Assembly (NCBI GenBank): GCA_947379865.1
Contig: CANCOY010000058.1
Coordinates: 1-24,748 of the forward strand
Source: Acetobacteraceae bacterium
Lineage (GTDB): Bacteria; Pseudomonadota; Alphaproteobacteria; Zavarziniales; Zavarziniaceae
DNA length: 24,748 nt
Direction of reading: 5' to 3'
Shown here: positions 7,883 through 16,007 of the stretch, one piece after another
Layout of the letters: the number at the start of each line of letters is the position of its first letter
Numbering within the stretch: position 1 is the first letter of the stretch
Notes under the pieces: model-generated
Told to the model about the DNA's origin: nothing
What the model saw: only the letters and a program-made list of their open reading frames with translations
The model's database searches: none
Program-made: the position numbers and the translations under genes

Positions 7883-9706
7883 TCAGCCGATCACAGCGGG
7901 GTCGCGGGGCTCGGCATAGAGCCGGGCCACCAGATCGGCGCGGGCTTCCAGCACGGCGCGCTGGTTCACATAGCCCTTGTCGGTAATCTCGTTTGCCTCC
8001 GGCGAGGGAGGGGTGGCCAGCAGCAGCACCCGCGCAATCCGGGTGGCGCCGCCATCGGCCGTGCGGTTATAGGCGGCCAGCGCCCCGGCCACGGCCTGCC
8101 GCACGGCGGTGGCGGCGATCACCTCAGCAAAGGCTGCGTCTGGCTTAAGATCCGGCGCCAGCGCGTGGCAGGCGGCGACATTGGGGAAGGCCAGCACGGC
8201 AATATCATCGCGGTCGTGCCCGGCCACCACCACGTCGTCTACCAGGGGGGCAAGGCCGGCAATGGCGGCAATCCGCAGGGCGCCCACATTGACCCAGGTG
8301 GCGGACGACAGCTTGAAGTTCTCCGCCAGTCGCCCGTCAAAGATCAGGCCAGCTTCCGGCCGCTCCGGGTCGGCCAGACGTCCGGCATCGCCGGTGCGAT
8401 AGAAGCCCTCTTCATCAAAGGCCTCACCATTCAGTTCTGGCCGCCCCCAATAGCCGGGCGTCACGTTTGGCCCGCGCACCCGCATCTCCAGCTTGCCGGC
8501 AACGGGGGCCAGTTTCAGTTCCACCCCGGGTACGGGCACACCGATGTTGCCGGCCCGCTCCAGCCCGTAATGTACGGCGGTCACCATGGGCGCCGTCTCG
8601 GTCATGCCCCAGGAGGTGACAAAGGGCAGCGCGCTGTCCCGTGCGGCGGCAACCAGGGCCTGCATGCGGGTCCACAGGCTTTGGGGCAGTGCGGCGCCGG
8701 AATAGAACAGCAGATCCAGATTGCCGAAAAACCGTTTGGCCAGCGCCGGGTCTTTCTCAAGCTCTTCGGCCAGCATCCCGTAGCCGCGCGGCGCGTTGAA
8801 ATAGAGGGTGGGCGAGACGCTGCGCAGGTTCTCGATGGTGCGGCCAATGGCAGACGGCACGGGGCGGCCATCGTCGATATGGAGGGTGCCCTGGTGGCGC
8901 AGCACCAGATTGAAATTGTGGTTGCCGCCAAAGGTGTGGCTCCACGGCAGCCAGTCGAGCAGGACCGGCGGTCGGTGGCTGACACCTGGCCAGACGCTGG
9001 CCAGCATCTGCTGGTTGGCCAGCAGCATGCGGTGGGTGTTCACCACGCCCTTGGGGGCACCGGTGGAGCCAGAGGTGAAAAGGATCTTGGCAATGCTGTC
9101 CGGGCCAACCATGGCCGCAGCAGCCTCTGCCGCAGGTCCCCACTGTGTTGCTGCAAGCTCAGCAAGGGATATGGCGCCCTGTGCATCTGTAATGGCGGCC
9201 CCCGTCACAAGCCGGGCGTCGTGCGTGTGTGCAATGGCCTCGGCCGCCAGCAGGCGCGACGGCTGATCCACAAAGACCATGCCCGGGCGGATCTGGTCGG
9301 CGATGGAGGAAAGCTTGGCGCTGGGGCCGTCGGGCCGGGCATAGGCCGCCGAGGCCGGGGTCATGGGCACCCCCGCCAGCATGGCCCCCAGCATCATCAG
9401 CCCATGGCCGATGCCATTTTCTGCCAGCACCAGCAGCGGGCGTTCCGGTGACAGGCCAAGGGCAAGCAGGCCCGCCGCAATGCCACGCGCCTGTGTCCAG
9501 GCCTCGTTATAGGTTACATAGCGCCAGCCCTCACCCTGTCGCTCGGCCAGAAAGGGCCGGGCGCCTGCCTCGGCCACGGCGGTGGCGAACATCTCACCCA
9601 TGGTCTGGGCATGGTCGCCGAGCGCCACGGTGGACCGCAGGACCATGCTACCATCGGCGCGATGGGCGGCGGTGATGCTGGCGGGGGCAAAGAAGGGGCG
9701 GGTCAT
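7883..9706 (-). CDS. Feruloyl-CoA synthase-like AMP-binding acyl-CoA ligase
   Basis: A 607-residue ANL-superfamily ligase that activates an aromatic acid through an acyl-AMP. The P-loop ILFTSGSTGAPKG lies near residue 208, followed by WLPWSHTFGGNHNFN, TSWGMTETAP and YRTGDAGRL. The C-terminal part has DGRLAENFKLSSATWVNVG and ends with EITDKGYVNQRAVL, with the acyl-transfer lysine at about K577. These blocks are typical of the feruloyl-CoA synthase branch rather than of benzoate or fatty-acid ligases. Its ATG overlaps the stop of the benzoate-CoA ligase gene by four bases (ATGA), so translation is probably coupled. No hydroxycinnamoyl-CoA hydratase/lyase is in the window, so ferulate may not be the real substrate; another aryl or arylalkenoic acid that feeds the box pathway is possible. 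Confidence 0.88.
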   Translation of the reverse strand: MTRPFFAPASITAAHRADGSMVLRSTVALGDHAQTMGEMFATAVAEAGARPFLAERQGEGWRYVTYNEAWTQARGIAAGLLALGLSPERPLLVLAENGIGHGLMMLGAMLAGVPMTPASAAYARPDGPSAKLSSIADQIRPGMVFVDQPSRLLAAEAIAHTHDARLVTGAAITDAQGAISLAELAATQWGPAAEAAAAMVGPDSIAKILFTSGSTGAPKGVVNTHRMLLANQQMLASVWPGVSHRPPVLLDWLPWSHTFGGNHNFNLVLRHQGTLHIDDGRPVPSAIGRTIENLRSVSPTLYFNAPRGYGMLAEELEKDPALAKRFFGNLDLLFYSGAALPQSLWTRMQALVAAARDSALPFVTSWGMTETAPMVTAVHYGLERAGNIGVPVPGVELKLAPVAGKLEMRVRGPNVTPGYWGRPELNGEAFDEEGFYRTGDAGRLADPERPEAGLIFDGRLAENFKLSSATWVNVGALRIAAIAGLAPLVDDVVVAGHDRDDIAVLAFPNVAACHALAPDLKPDAAFAEVIAATAVRQAVAGALAAYNRTADGGATRIARVLLLATPPSPEANEITDKGYVNQRAVLEARADLVARLYAEPRDPAVIG

Positions 9707-11286
9707 GCTTTGCCTCCGGCATCCATGTCGTCTTCGCGGGCGCGCAGGCGGAAGCGCTGGATCTTGCCGGTGGCGGTCTTTGGCAGATCGTCGACGAATT
9801 CGATCCAGCGGGGATACTTATAGGGTGCCAGGCGGTCCTTCACATGGGCCTTGAGGGCGGCCGCCAGGGTGTCGTTGCCAATCACACCGGGGGCCGTCAC
9901 CACAAAGGCCTTGGGCTTGATAAGGCCGGCTTCGTCGGCCCGGCCGATCACGGCGGCCTCAAGCACCGCTTCATGGGCCACCAGGGCCGCCTCCACCTCG
10001 GCGGGGGAGACATAGATGCCGCCCACCTTCAGCATGTCGTCGCTGCGGCCGCAGTAGATGTGGAAACCATCCGCATCCAGACGGTACTTGTCGCCGGTGC
10101 GGGTCCAGATGCCGGCAAAGGTATGGGCACTGCGGGCGCGGTTGTTCCAATACTGGATGGCGCTGCTTGGCCCCTGCACCTGCAATTCGCCCACCTCGCC
10201 AGGCGCCACGTCATTGCCGGCATCATCGACAATGCGCAGCGTGTAACCGGGTACGGCGCGGCCCGTGGTGCCATAGCGCACCTCGCCCTCAGCGTTCGAG
10301 AGGAAGATGTGCAGCATTTCGGTGGAGCCGATGCCATCGAGGATGTCGACACCAAAGCGCGCCTGCCAGCGCCGCCCGATATCTTCGGGCAGAGGCTCCC
10401 CCGCCGAGGTGCAGCGGCGCAGGCGCAGTTCATCAGGCGTGGGCAGATCGGGTGAGGCCAGCAGATTGGCATAGAGCGTGGGCACGCCATAAAAGATGGT
10501 GGGCTGGTGGCGGCGCAGGGTGCGGCAGACGGCCTCTGGCGTGGGCCGTTCGGCCAGCAGCACGGTGGTTGCCCCCACCGCCAGCGGGAAGGTGAGGGCG
10601 TTACCCAGGCCATAAGCGAAATAGAGCTTGGCGGCGGAATAGACCACATCGTCTGCCGTGATCCCCAGCACCGGCCCGCCATAGCAGTCGGCGGTGGCCA
10701 GCAGGCTGCCATGCACATGCACGGTCCCCTTGGGCCGGCCTGTGGAGCCCGAGGAATAGAGCCAGAAGGCGGGCAGATCCGGCCCTGCCCTATAGGGCTC
10801 GCCCTGGGGTTGGTGCTGCGCCAGAAGATCAGTCAGGCCCTGATGGCTGGACGCACTGCCGCCCGAGACGATCACCAAGGGGCGCGGCCCCTCAAGCCGG
10901 GACAGCGCCTCTTCCATCACCGGCAGCAAGGCGGCAGAGACGGCGACGGCGCGGGCCCGGCTGTCGGCCAGCATGTAGGCATAGTCGTCGGCCGTCAGCA
11001 CGGTATTGACGGGAACCGGAATGATCCCGGCCAGGATCGCCCCGAGGAAGACCGTGGGAAAATCCACCGTGTCCTGCAGGCAGAGCAGCAAGCGCTGTTC
11101 CGGCATCAGGCCAAGCGAGGACAGGGCCGTGGCGGCGCGGGCGGCACGATCCGCCAAGGCGGCAAAGCTGAGGCTGGTGGCGTCGTCGATATAGGCGGTC
11201 CGTTCGGCCCGGCCCGGCACCAGATTGCGGGAAAGAAGGTCGGCAGCAGCGTTATAGCCCGGCGCTGCGGTGGGCATTCCTGTCAT
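9703..11286 (-). CDS. bclA: Benzoate-CoA ligase
   Basis: A ligase of about 527 residues that converts benzoate, ATP and CoA to benzoyl-CoA, the entry step of the box pathway. The P-loop YSSGSTGRPKGTVHVH is near residue 175, and the segment GIGSTEMLHIFLSN is diagnostic of the benzoate-CoA ligase group. It also has VKDRLAPYKYPRWIEFV and the C-terminal PKTATGKIQR with the catalytic lysine near 508. The frame begins with GTG 11289, ATG 11286 and ATG 11277; GGGGGAAACAG upstream fits ATG 11286 best. It is the middle gene of a minus-strand operon: flavodoxin 33 bases before it, feruloyl-CoA-synthase-like gene overlapping after it. The operon diverges from boxR-boxC-boxB, which fits co-regulation by BoxR (inference). 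Confidence 0.93.
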   Translation of the reverse strand: MTGMPTAAPGYNAAADLLSRNLVPGRAERTAYIDDATSLSFAALADRAARAATALSSLGLMPEQRLLLCLQDTVDFPTVFLGAILAGIIPVPVNTVLTADDYAYMLADSRARAVAVSAALLPVMEEALSRLEGPRPLVIVSGGSASSHQGLTDLLAQHQPQGEPYRAGPDLPAFWLYSSGSTGRPKGTVHVHGSLLATADCYGGPVLGITADDVVYSAAKLYFAYGLGNALTFPLAVGATTVLLAERPTPEAVCRTLRRHQPTIFYGVPTLYANLLASPDLPTPDELRLRRCTSAGEPLPEDIGRRWQARFGVDILDGIGSTEMLHIFLSNAEGEVRYGTTGRAVPGYTLRIVDDAGNDVAPGEVGELQVQGPSSAIQYWNNRARSAHTFAGIWTRTGDKYRLDADGFHIYCGRSDDMLKVGGIYVSPAEVEAALVAHEAVLEAAVIGRADEAGLIKPKAFVVTAPGVIGNDTLAAALKAHVKDRLAPYKYPRWIEFVDDLPKTATGKIQRFRLRAREDDMDAGGKA

Positions 11287-11319
11287 CACCTGTTTCCCCC
11301 AGCCCAGTTATTTTTTTGA

Positions 11320-11793
11320 TTATGTAGCGTCAGATGCCGCCATGGCGTCTTCCACCCAGCCATCAACCCAGGCCACGGCCTCGTCTTCGGCCATGGTGCC
11401 CTCACTGGCATCGTGGAGGAACATCTCGCCCACGCGCCGCGCCCCCAGCTCGCTCAACAGCGTGTCGAACTTCAGGCCGCCGTGGCAATAGGTGGTGGCA
11501 TAGGTCCTGTCGCCAAGGGCCACAAGACCAAAATGGACGGCAGACAGATCGGGTCGGATTGCCTCCAGCCGCTCCACAAAATCCCGGGCATTGTCGGGCA
11601 CGTCGCCCTGGCCATAAGTGGAAGTGCAGATGAGGAACAAGCCGCCCTGGGCAAAGACCTGTTCGTCGAGCCGGTCCATCTGGATGACCGAGGCGGCAAT
11701 GCCGCGTTGGCCAAGGCTTGCCTCAACCTCCTGTGCGACGAGGTCTGCCGTGCCTGTCATGGTGCCAACCAGAATGCTGAGCGCCCGCGCCAT
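11320..11793 (-). CDS. MioC-like short flavodoxin
   Basis: A 157-residue flavodoxin. The FMN-phosphate loop GTMTGTAD follows the first strand near residue 9, and the flavin-flanking loops are STYGQGDVPDNARDF near 58 and LGDRTYATTYCHGG near 93. The order and wording (PDLSAVHFG, W-x-x-x-W near the C-terminus) resemble MioC and the FMN domain of sulfite reductase more than long-chain FldA. The protein should carry single electrons in the cytoplasm. It is the first gene of the benzoate-CoA ligase operon and lies back-to-back with boxR. Since BoxB needs an electron donor and no boxA is present, this is the leading candidate carrier between the FprA-type reductase at 16008 and BoxB (inference). ATG 11793 has GGGAG upstream. 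Confidence 0.88.
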   Translation of the reverse strand: MARALSILVGTMTGTADLVAQEVEASLGQRGIAASVIQMDRLDEQVFAQGGLFLICTSTYGQGDVPDNARDFVERLEAIRPDLSAVHFGLVALGDRTYATTYCHGGLKFDTLLSELGARRVGEMFLHDASEGTMAEDEAVAWVDGWVEDAMAASDAT

Positions 11794-11840
11794 ACCCTGT
11801 TCTCCCGCTCAGCCAAAGGTCAGGCTTGTCGCCCTGTGCA

Positions 11841-11873
11841 TTAACGTTCATGCTTGAACATGTACGATAATGC
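11841..11873. promoter_or_regulatory. Divergent boxR/flavodoxin control region with palindrome
   Basis: The region between the flavodoxin and boxR starts holds GTTCATGCTTGAAC at 11846-11859, a perfect 5-base inverted repeat with a 4-base centre. A -10-like GATAAT follows at 11866-11871 toward boxR, with a weak TTAACG (11841-11846) upstream. TGCTTGAAC (11851-11859) and GATAATGC (11866-11873) both recur before boxC, the latter inverted. This is a good candidate site for autoregulation by BoxR, but the TGCA-N6 repeats described for the related BzdR are not obvious. Confidence 0.45.
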
Positions 11874-11931
11874 AGGTTCCCCCAAGGTCAAGCGCAAGCA
11901 GGCAGGGGTGCACCCGGATAGGCAACAAGCC

Positions 11932-12855
11932 ATGACCGCAAGGACTGAGACAGACAACCATGTTCTGCCTGCCCATGGGGCGGACGGGGATGATGGTTTT
12001 CTGGCCCGCCTTGGCCAGCGGGTGCGTGAGGCGCGGACGCGGCGGGGCATGACGCGGCGCATTCTGGCCCGGGATTCGGGCTTGTCGGAACGCTATATCG
12101 CCCAGTTGGAGGCGGGACGGGGCAATGTCTCCATCATCCTGCTGCGCCAGCTTGGCCGCGCCCTGCATCTGCCGCTTGAGGATCTGGTGCGCGACGGGGG
12201 TGAGCCTGCGGTGGATCTGCGGCTTGGCACCGAACTGCTTGCCCGCCTGGGGCCAGAGGATCTGGCCGAGGCGCGCCGCCTGCTGGCAGACCGCTTTGGC
12301 CCACCCCGGCAGGATGCGCGCGAGCGGCGCATTGCCCTGATCGGCCTGCGTGGGGCCGGCAAAAGCACCCTGGGCCGTGCCCTGGCCGCCGCGCGGGGCC
12401 TGCCTTTCGTCGAACTGGATGCAGAGGTGGAGCGCCAGTCCGGCATGTCGCTGGCCGAGATGTTTGCCCTTTATGGCCAGAGCGCCTTCCGCCGCTGGGA
12501 GCGTCGTTGTCTGGACACCCTGATCGAGGCGCACCCAGGCGGCGTGGTGTTTGCCACGGGCGGCAGCATCGTGTCCGAGCCCGCGACGTTCGAGCGTCTC
12601 CTGTCGGCCTGCCACACCATCTGGCTGAAGGCAGCGCCCGAGGAATACATGGCCCGGGTGGTTGCCCAGGGCGACTTCCGTCCCATGGCCGACAATCGCG
12701 AGGCGATGGAAGACCTGAAGCGCATTCTGGAGGCCCGCACCCCCCTTTATCTCAAGGCTGATGCTGTGGTTGATACCGCCGGGCGCAGCGTGGATGAGAC
12801 CTTGGCAGTCCTTGAGGCCGCCGCACCACACCAGCCCGATCCAAGAGCAAGATGA
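11932..12855 (+). CDS. boxR: BoxR/BzdR-type transcriptional regulator (HTH plus shikimate-kinase-like domain)
   Basis: A 307-residue two-domain regulator. An XRE-type helix-turn-helix spans about residues 25-85 (LGQRVREARTRRGMTRR, then LSERYIAQLEAGRGNVS). The C-terminal half, from about 133, has a shikimate-kinase fold with Walker A GLRGAGKST at 138-146, FVELDAEVE near 159 and FATGGSIV near 207. In BzdR and BoxR from Azoarcus this domain binds benzoyl-CoA and releases a repressor from DNA (established for the family). The frame is open from 11854, but ATG 11932 leaves the divergent promoter region free and starts just before the HTH, so it is preferred; its ribosome site is weak. It is followed by an 80-base gap to boxC that seems to hold a separate promoter. 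Confidence 0.92.
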   Translation: MTARTETDNHVLPAHGADGDDGFLARLGQRVREARTRRGMTRRILARDSGLSERYIAQLEAGRGNVSIILLRQLGRALHLPLEDLVRDGGEPAVDLRLGTELLARLGPEDLAEARRLLADRFGPPRQDARERRIALIGLRGAGKSTLGRALAAARGLPFVELDAEVERQSGMSLAEMFALYGQSAFRRWERRCLDTLIEAHPGGVVFATGGSIVSEPATFERLLSACHTIWLKAAPEEYMARVVAQGDFRPMADNREAMEDLKRILEARTPLYLKADAVVDTAGRSVDETLAVLEAAAPHQPDPRAR

Positions 12856-12862
12856 ATTATTT

Positions 12863-12893
12863 TGCTTGAACCGAGATCTTTCAGCATTATCCT
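12863..12893 (+). promoter_or_regulatory. Candidate boxC promoter/operator
   Basis: TTGAAC (12866-12871) and TATCCT (12888-12893) are spaced by 16 bases in the AT-richer gap between boxR and boxC. The -35 is part of TGCTTGAAC (12863-12871), and GCATTATC (12884-12891) overlaps the -10; both elements also occur in the boxR upstream region. A regulator bound here would cover the promoter. Confidence 0.45.
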
Positions 12894-12935
12894 GCCACAG
12901 CGGTCGCAAGGACCCCCATGGCCTGAAGGCACCCG

Positions 12936-14579
12936 ATGATCACGTTCGACACCGATCCCTCCCGCTATCGTCACTGGAAGCTCAGCTTCGAGGGGCGGAT
13001 CGCCACGCTGGCGCTGGATGTGGCCGAGGATGGCGGGCTGAAGCCTGGCTACAAGCTGAAGCTGAATTCCTATGATCTGGGCGTCGACATCGAACTGCAT
13101 GATGCCCTGCAGCGCATCCGCTTCGAGCACCCGGAAGTGGCCACGGTGGTGGTGACCAGCGCCAAGGAGCGCATGTTCTGTTCCGGCGCCAACATCTACA
13201 TGCTGGGCCTCTCCAGCCATGCCTGGAAGGTGAATTTCTGCAAGTTCACCAACGAGACGCGCAATGGCATCGAGGAGGCGAGCGCGCATTCCGGCCTGAA
13301 GTTCGTGGCGGCCGTCAACGGCGCCTGCGCCGGGGGTGGTTACGAGCTGGCGCTGGCCTGCGACGAGATCGTCATGGTGGACGACCGCTCCAGCACCGTC
13401 AGCCTGCCCGAAGTGCCCCTGCTGGGTGTCCTCCCCGGCACTGGCGGCCTGACCCGGCTGGTGGACAAGCGCCATGTGCGCCGCGACCTGGCCGATGTCT
13501 TTTGTACCACCGCCGAGGGTGTGCGGGCCGACCGCGCCAAGGCCTGGGGCCTGGTAGACCATGTGGCGGTCCCGGCCCGCTTCCGTGAACGCACGCTGCA
13601 ACGCGCCGAGGCCCTGGCGGCCGCCAGTGATCGCCCGGCCGATGCCACGGGCATAGAATTGACCCCGCTCGACAGGGTGCTGGATGACGCTGGCTATCAT
13701 TATGGCCATGTGGACGTGGCGATTGACCGTGCTGTGCGCACGGCAACCATCACGGTTCGCGCGCCTGCCGCAGCGGGACCGGCTGATGTGGCGGGCATTC
13801 TGGCTGAAGGGGCGCGCTGGTGGCCGCTGGCCATGGCGCGCGAGCTTGACGATGCCATCCTGCTGCTGCGCGCCAACGAGACCGGGATTGGTACACTGGT
13901 GCTGAAAACCGAAGGTGATGCGGCCCATGTGCTGGCCGCAGACGCAGCATTGGCGGCCCATGCCAACCACTGGTTCGTGCGTGAGACCCTGAACATGCTG
14001 CGCCGGACCCTGCGCCGGCTGGATGTCTCGTCGCGCAGCCTGTTTGCGGTGATCGAGCCGGGCTCGTGCTTTGCGGGCACGCTGCTGGAACTTGCACTCG
14101 CCTCCGACCGCTCTTTCATGCTGGCGCTGGAGGATGGCGCCAATGATGGGCCGCAGCTGAGGCTGGGCGCCATGAATTTTGGGCCGCTGACCATGGTGAA
14201 CGGCCTCACCCGGCTGGAAGGCCGCTTTGCAGGCGATGCCGCCCCGGTGGCCGCTCTCGCCAATCGGCAGGGCGAGGTGCTGGATGCACAGGCGGCCCTG
14301 GACGCCGGCCTGATCACCTTTGCGCCTGATGACCTCGACTGGGAAGACGAGGTGCGCCTGGCGATCGAGGAGCGCACCAGCCTGTCCCCCGATGCCCTGA
14401 CGGGCATGGAGGCCAGCCTGCGCTTTGGCGGGGCCGAGACCATGGCAACCAAGGTGTTCGGCCGCCTGTCGGCCTGGCAGAACTGGATATTCAACCGCCC
14501 CAATGCGGTGGGAGAGAAGGGCGCCCTGAAGCTCTTTGGCAGCGGCACCAAGGCCGCCTTTGACTGGGAGAGGGTGTGA
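12936..14579 (+). CDS. boxC: 2,3-epoxybenzoyl-CoA dihydrolase BoxC
   Basis: A 547-residue crotonase-superfamily enzyme that hydrolyses 2,3-epoxybenzoyl-CoA to 3,4-didehydroadipyl-CoA semialdehyde and formate. The N-terminal crotonase half has the oxyanion-hole segments RMFCSGANIYML near 80 and NGACAGGGYELALACDEIV near 128-146, then SLPEVPLLGVLPGTGGLTR, where the glutamates expected for catalysis are kept. A second, degenerate crotonase-like half follows (IEPGSCFAGTLLELALASDR near 372), as is normal for this unusually long family. The start ATG 12936 is followed by ITFDTDPSRYRHWKL, a typical BoxC opening. It ends three bases before boxB with GGGAGAGGG inside its 3' end serving as the boxB ribosome site, so the two genes are one transcript. 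Confidence 0.96.
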   Translation: MITFDTDPSRYRHWKLSFEGRIATLALDVAEDGGLKPGYKLKLNSYDLGVDIELHDALQRIRFEHPEVATVVVTSAKERMFCSGANIYMLGLSSHAWKVNFCKFTNETRNGIEEASAHSGLKFVAAVNGACAGGGYELALACDEIVMVDDRSSTVSLPEVPLLGVLPGTGGLTRLVDKRHVRRDLADVFCTTAEGVRADRAKAWGLVDHVAVPARFRERTLQRAEALAAASDRPADATGIELTPLDRVLDDAGYHYGHVDVAIDRAVRTATITVRAPAAAGPADVAGILAEGARWWPLAMARELDDAILLLRANETGIGTLVLKTEGDAAHVLAADAALAAHANHWFVRETLNMLRRTLRRLDVSSRSLFAVIEPGSCFAGTLLELALASDRSFMLALEDGANDGPQLRLGAMNFGPLTMVNGLTRLEGRFAGDAAPVAALANRQGEVLDAQAALDAGLITFAPDDLDWEDEVRLAIEERTSLSPDALTGMEASLRFGGAETMATKVFGRLSAWQNWIFNRPNAVGEKGALKLFGSGTKAAFDWERV

Positions 14580-14581
14580 CC

Positions 14582-16003
14582 ATGGCCATCGACTATACGA
14601 GCCGGATTCCGAACAACGTCGACCTCTCGGACAACCGCACGCTGCAGCGGGCACTGGAGCATTGGCAGCCGGCCTTCCTCGAATGGTGGAAGGAACTGGG
14701 GCCAAGCGACTTCAATGCGTCCGAAGTCTTCCTGCGCACTGCCACCTCGGTGGATGCCAAGGGCTGGGCTACCTATGGCGAAGTGAAGATGCCCGATTAT
14801 CGCTGGGGCATCTTCCTGGCCGACCGGGACGAGGCGCGGACCATCGGCTTTGGCGATGAATACGGCAAACCCGCCTGGCAGCAGGTGCCGGGCGAGCACC
14901 GCTCCACCCTGCGCCGCCTGATTGTAACGCAAGGCGATACTGAGCCGGCGTCGGTGGAGCAGCAGCGCCTGCTGGGGCTTACGGCCCCCTCGCTCTATGA
15001 CCTGCGCAATCTCTTCCAGGTCAATGTCGAGGAAGGCCGCCACCTTTGGGCCATGGTCTATCTGCTGCACGCCTATTTCGGCCGCGACGGCCGCGAGGAG
15101 GCGGAGGAACTGCTGCACCGCCATTCCGGCGATGCCGACAAGCCGCGCATTCTCGGCACCTTCAACGAGCCGATTTCCGACTGGCTGTCGTTCTTCATGT
15201 TTACCTATTTCACCGACCGCGACGGCAAGTACCAGCTCAAGAGCCTGGCCGAGAGCGCCTTTGATCCGCTGGCGCGCACCTGCTCGTTCATGCTGACCGA
15301 GGAGGCCCACCACATGTTCGTGGGCGAGACGGGCATTGCCCGGATCATTCGCCGCACGCTGGAGGTGATGAAGGAGGTGGGCGACGACCCCGAAGCGGTG
15401 CGCCGCGCCGGTGCCATCGATCTGCCGACCCTGCAGCGCTACATGAACTTCTGGTTCACCTCCTCGCTCGACCTATTCGGCGCCGATATCTCCTCCAACG
15501 CCGCCTCCTATTTTGCCAATGGCATCAAGGGCCGCCCGGACGAGGAGCGTTATGAGGATCATCTGGCGCTCGACCAGACCTATTCCCTTGAGCTGCCTGA
15601 CGCGGCGGGTGGTGTGCGCACCGACGAGGTGCCCATGCGCAATGCCATGAACGAGGTGATGCGCCAGGCCTATGTCAAGGATTGCGAGATCGGCGTGGTG
15701 CGCTGGAACCGCCTGATCGCCCGGGCTGGTGTCGATTTCGAGGTCAAACTGCCGAGCCCGCGCTTCCGCCGTACCATCGGTTCGTGGGCCAACCAGTTCA
15801 TCGATCCCTCGGGCCGTCCCATGTCGGCCGAGGCCTGGATGGCACGCCAGAACGACTGGCTGCCGACCGAGGCAGACCGCGCCTTTGTGCACAGCCTGAT
15901 GCACCGGGTGACGGAGCCCGGCAAGATGGCGGGCTGGATTGCGCCGCCGGATCGCGGCATCAACAATCTGCCCGTCGAATACGAATATGTCCGGTTGAAC
16001 TGA
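14582..16003 (+). CDS. boxB: Benzoyl-CoA 2,3-epoxidase, diiron subunit BoxB
   Basis: A 473-residue class I diiron monooxygenase, the usual family length. It epoxidises benzoyl-CoA with O2 and two electrons. By my count the expected iron ligands are present: E121, E151 and H154 (EEGRH), D212 and E241/H244 (EEAHH), with FNEPISDW and LTEEAHHMFVGETG around them. ATG 14582 is preferred over GTG 14576 because it follows the boxC stop and matches the family start (MAIDYTSRIPNN). The normal partner, BoxA, supplies electrons from NADPH; here the next gene, four bases downstream, is an adrenodoxin-reductase-type flavoprotein instead. Nothing in BoxB itself looks abnormal at this level of reading, but a different donor might be reflected in its docking surface. 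Confidence 0.97.
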   Translation: MAIDYTSRIPNNVDLSDNRTLQRALEHWQPAFLEWWKELGPSDFNASEVFLRTATSVDAKGWATYGEVKMPDYRWGIFLADRDEARTIGFGDEYGKPAWQQVPGEHRSTLRRLIVTQGDTEPASVEQQRLLGLTAPSLYDLRNLFQVNVEEGRHLWAMVYLLHAYFGRDGREEAEELLHRHSGDADKPRILGTFNEPISDWLSFFMFTYFTDRDGKYQLKSLAESAFDPLARTCSFMLTEEAHHMFVGETGIARIIRRTLEVMKEVGDDPEAVRRAGAIDLPTLQRYMNFWFTSSLDLFGADISSNAASYFANGIKGRPDEERYEDHLALDQTYSLELPDAAGGVRTDEVPMRNAMNEVMRQAYVKDCEIGVVRWNRLIARAGVDFEVKLPSPRFRRTIGSWANQFIDPSGRPMSAEAWMARQNDWLPTEADRAFVHSLMHRVTEPGKMAGWIAPPDRGINNLPVEYEYVRLN

Positions 16004-16007
16004 GCCC

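Noticed and set aside
11821..11931. BzdR-type TGCA-N6 operator repeats
   Set aside because: TGCA occurs twice but not with the spacing or flanks described for BzdR; the palindrome is the stronger signal.
12330..12855. Shikimate kinase (aroK)
   Set aside because: The kinase-like domain is fused to an N-terminal HTH and lies beside boxC, which is the BoxR/BzdR architecture rather than a metabolic kinase.
12747..14705. 652-codon open frame on the minus strand
   Set aside because: It is antisense to boxC and boxB, has no recognisable motif, and is expected from high GC codon bias.
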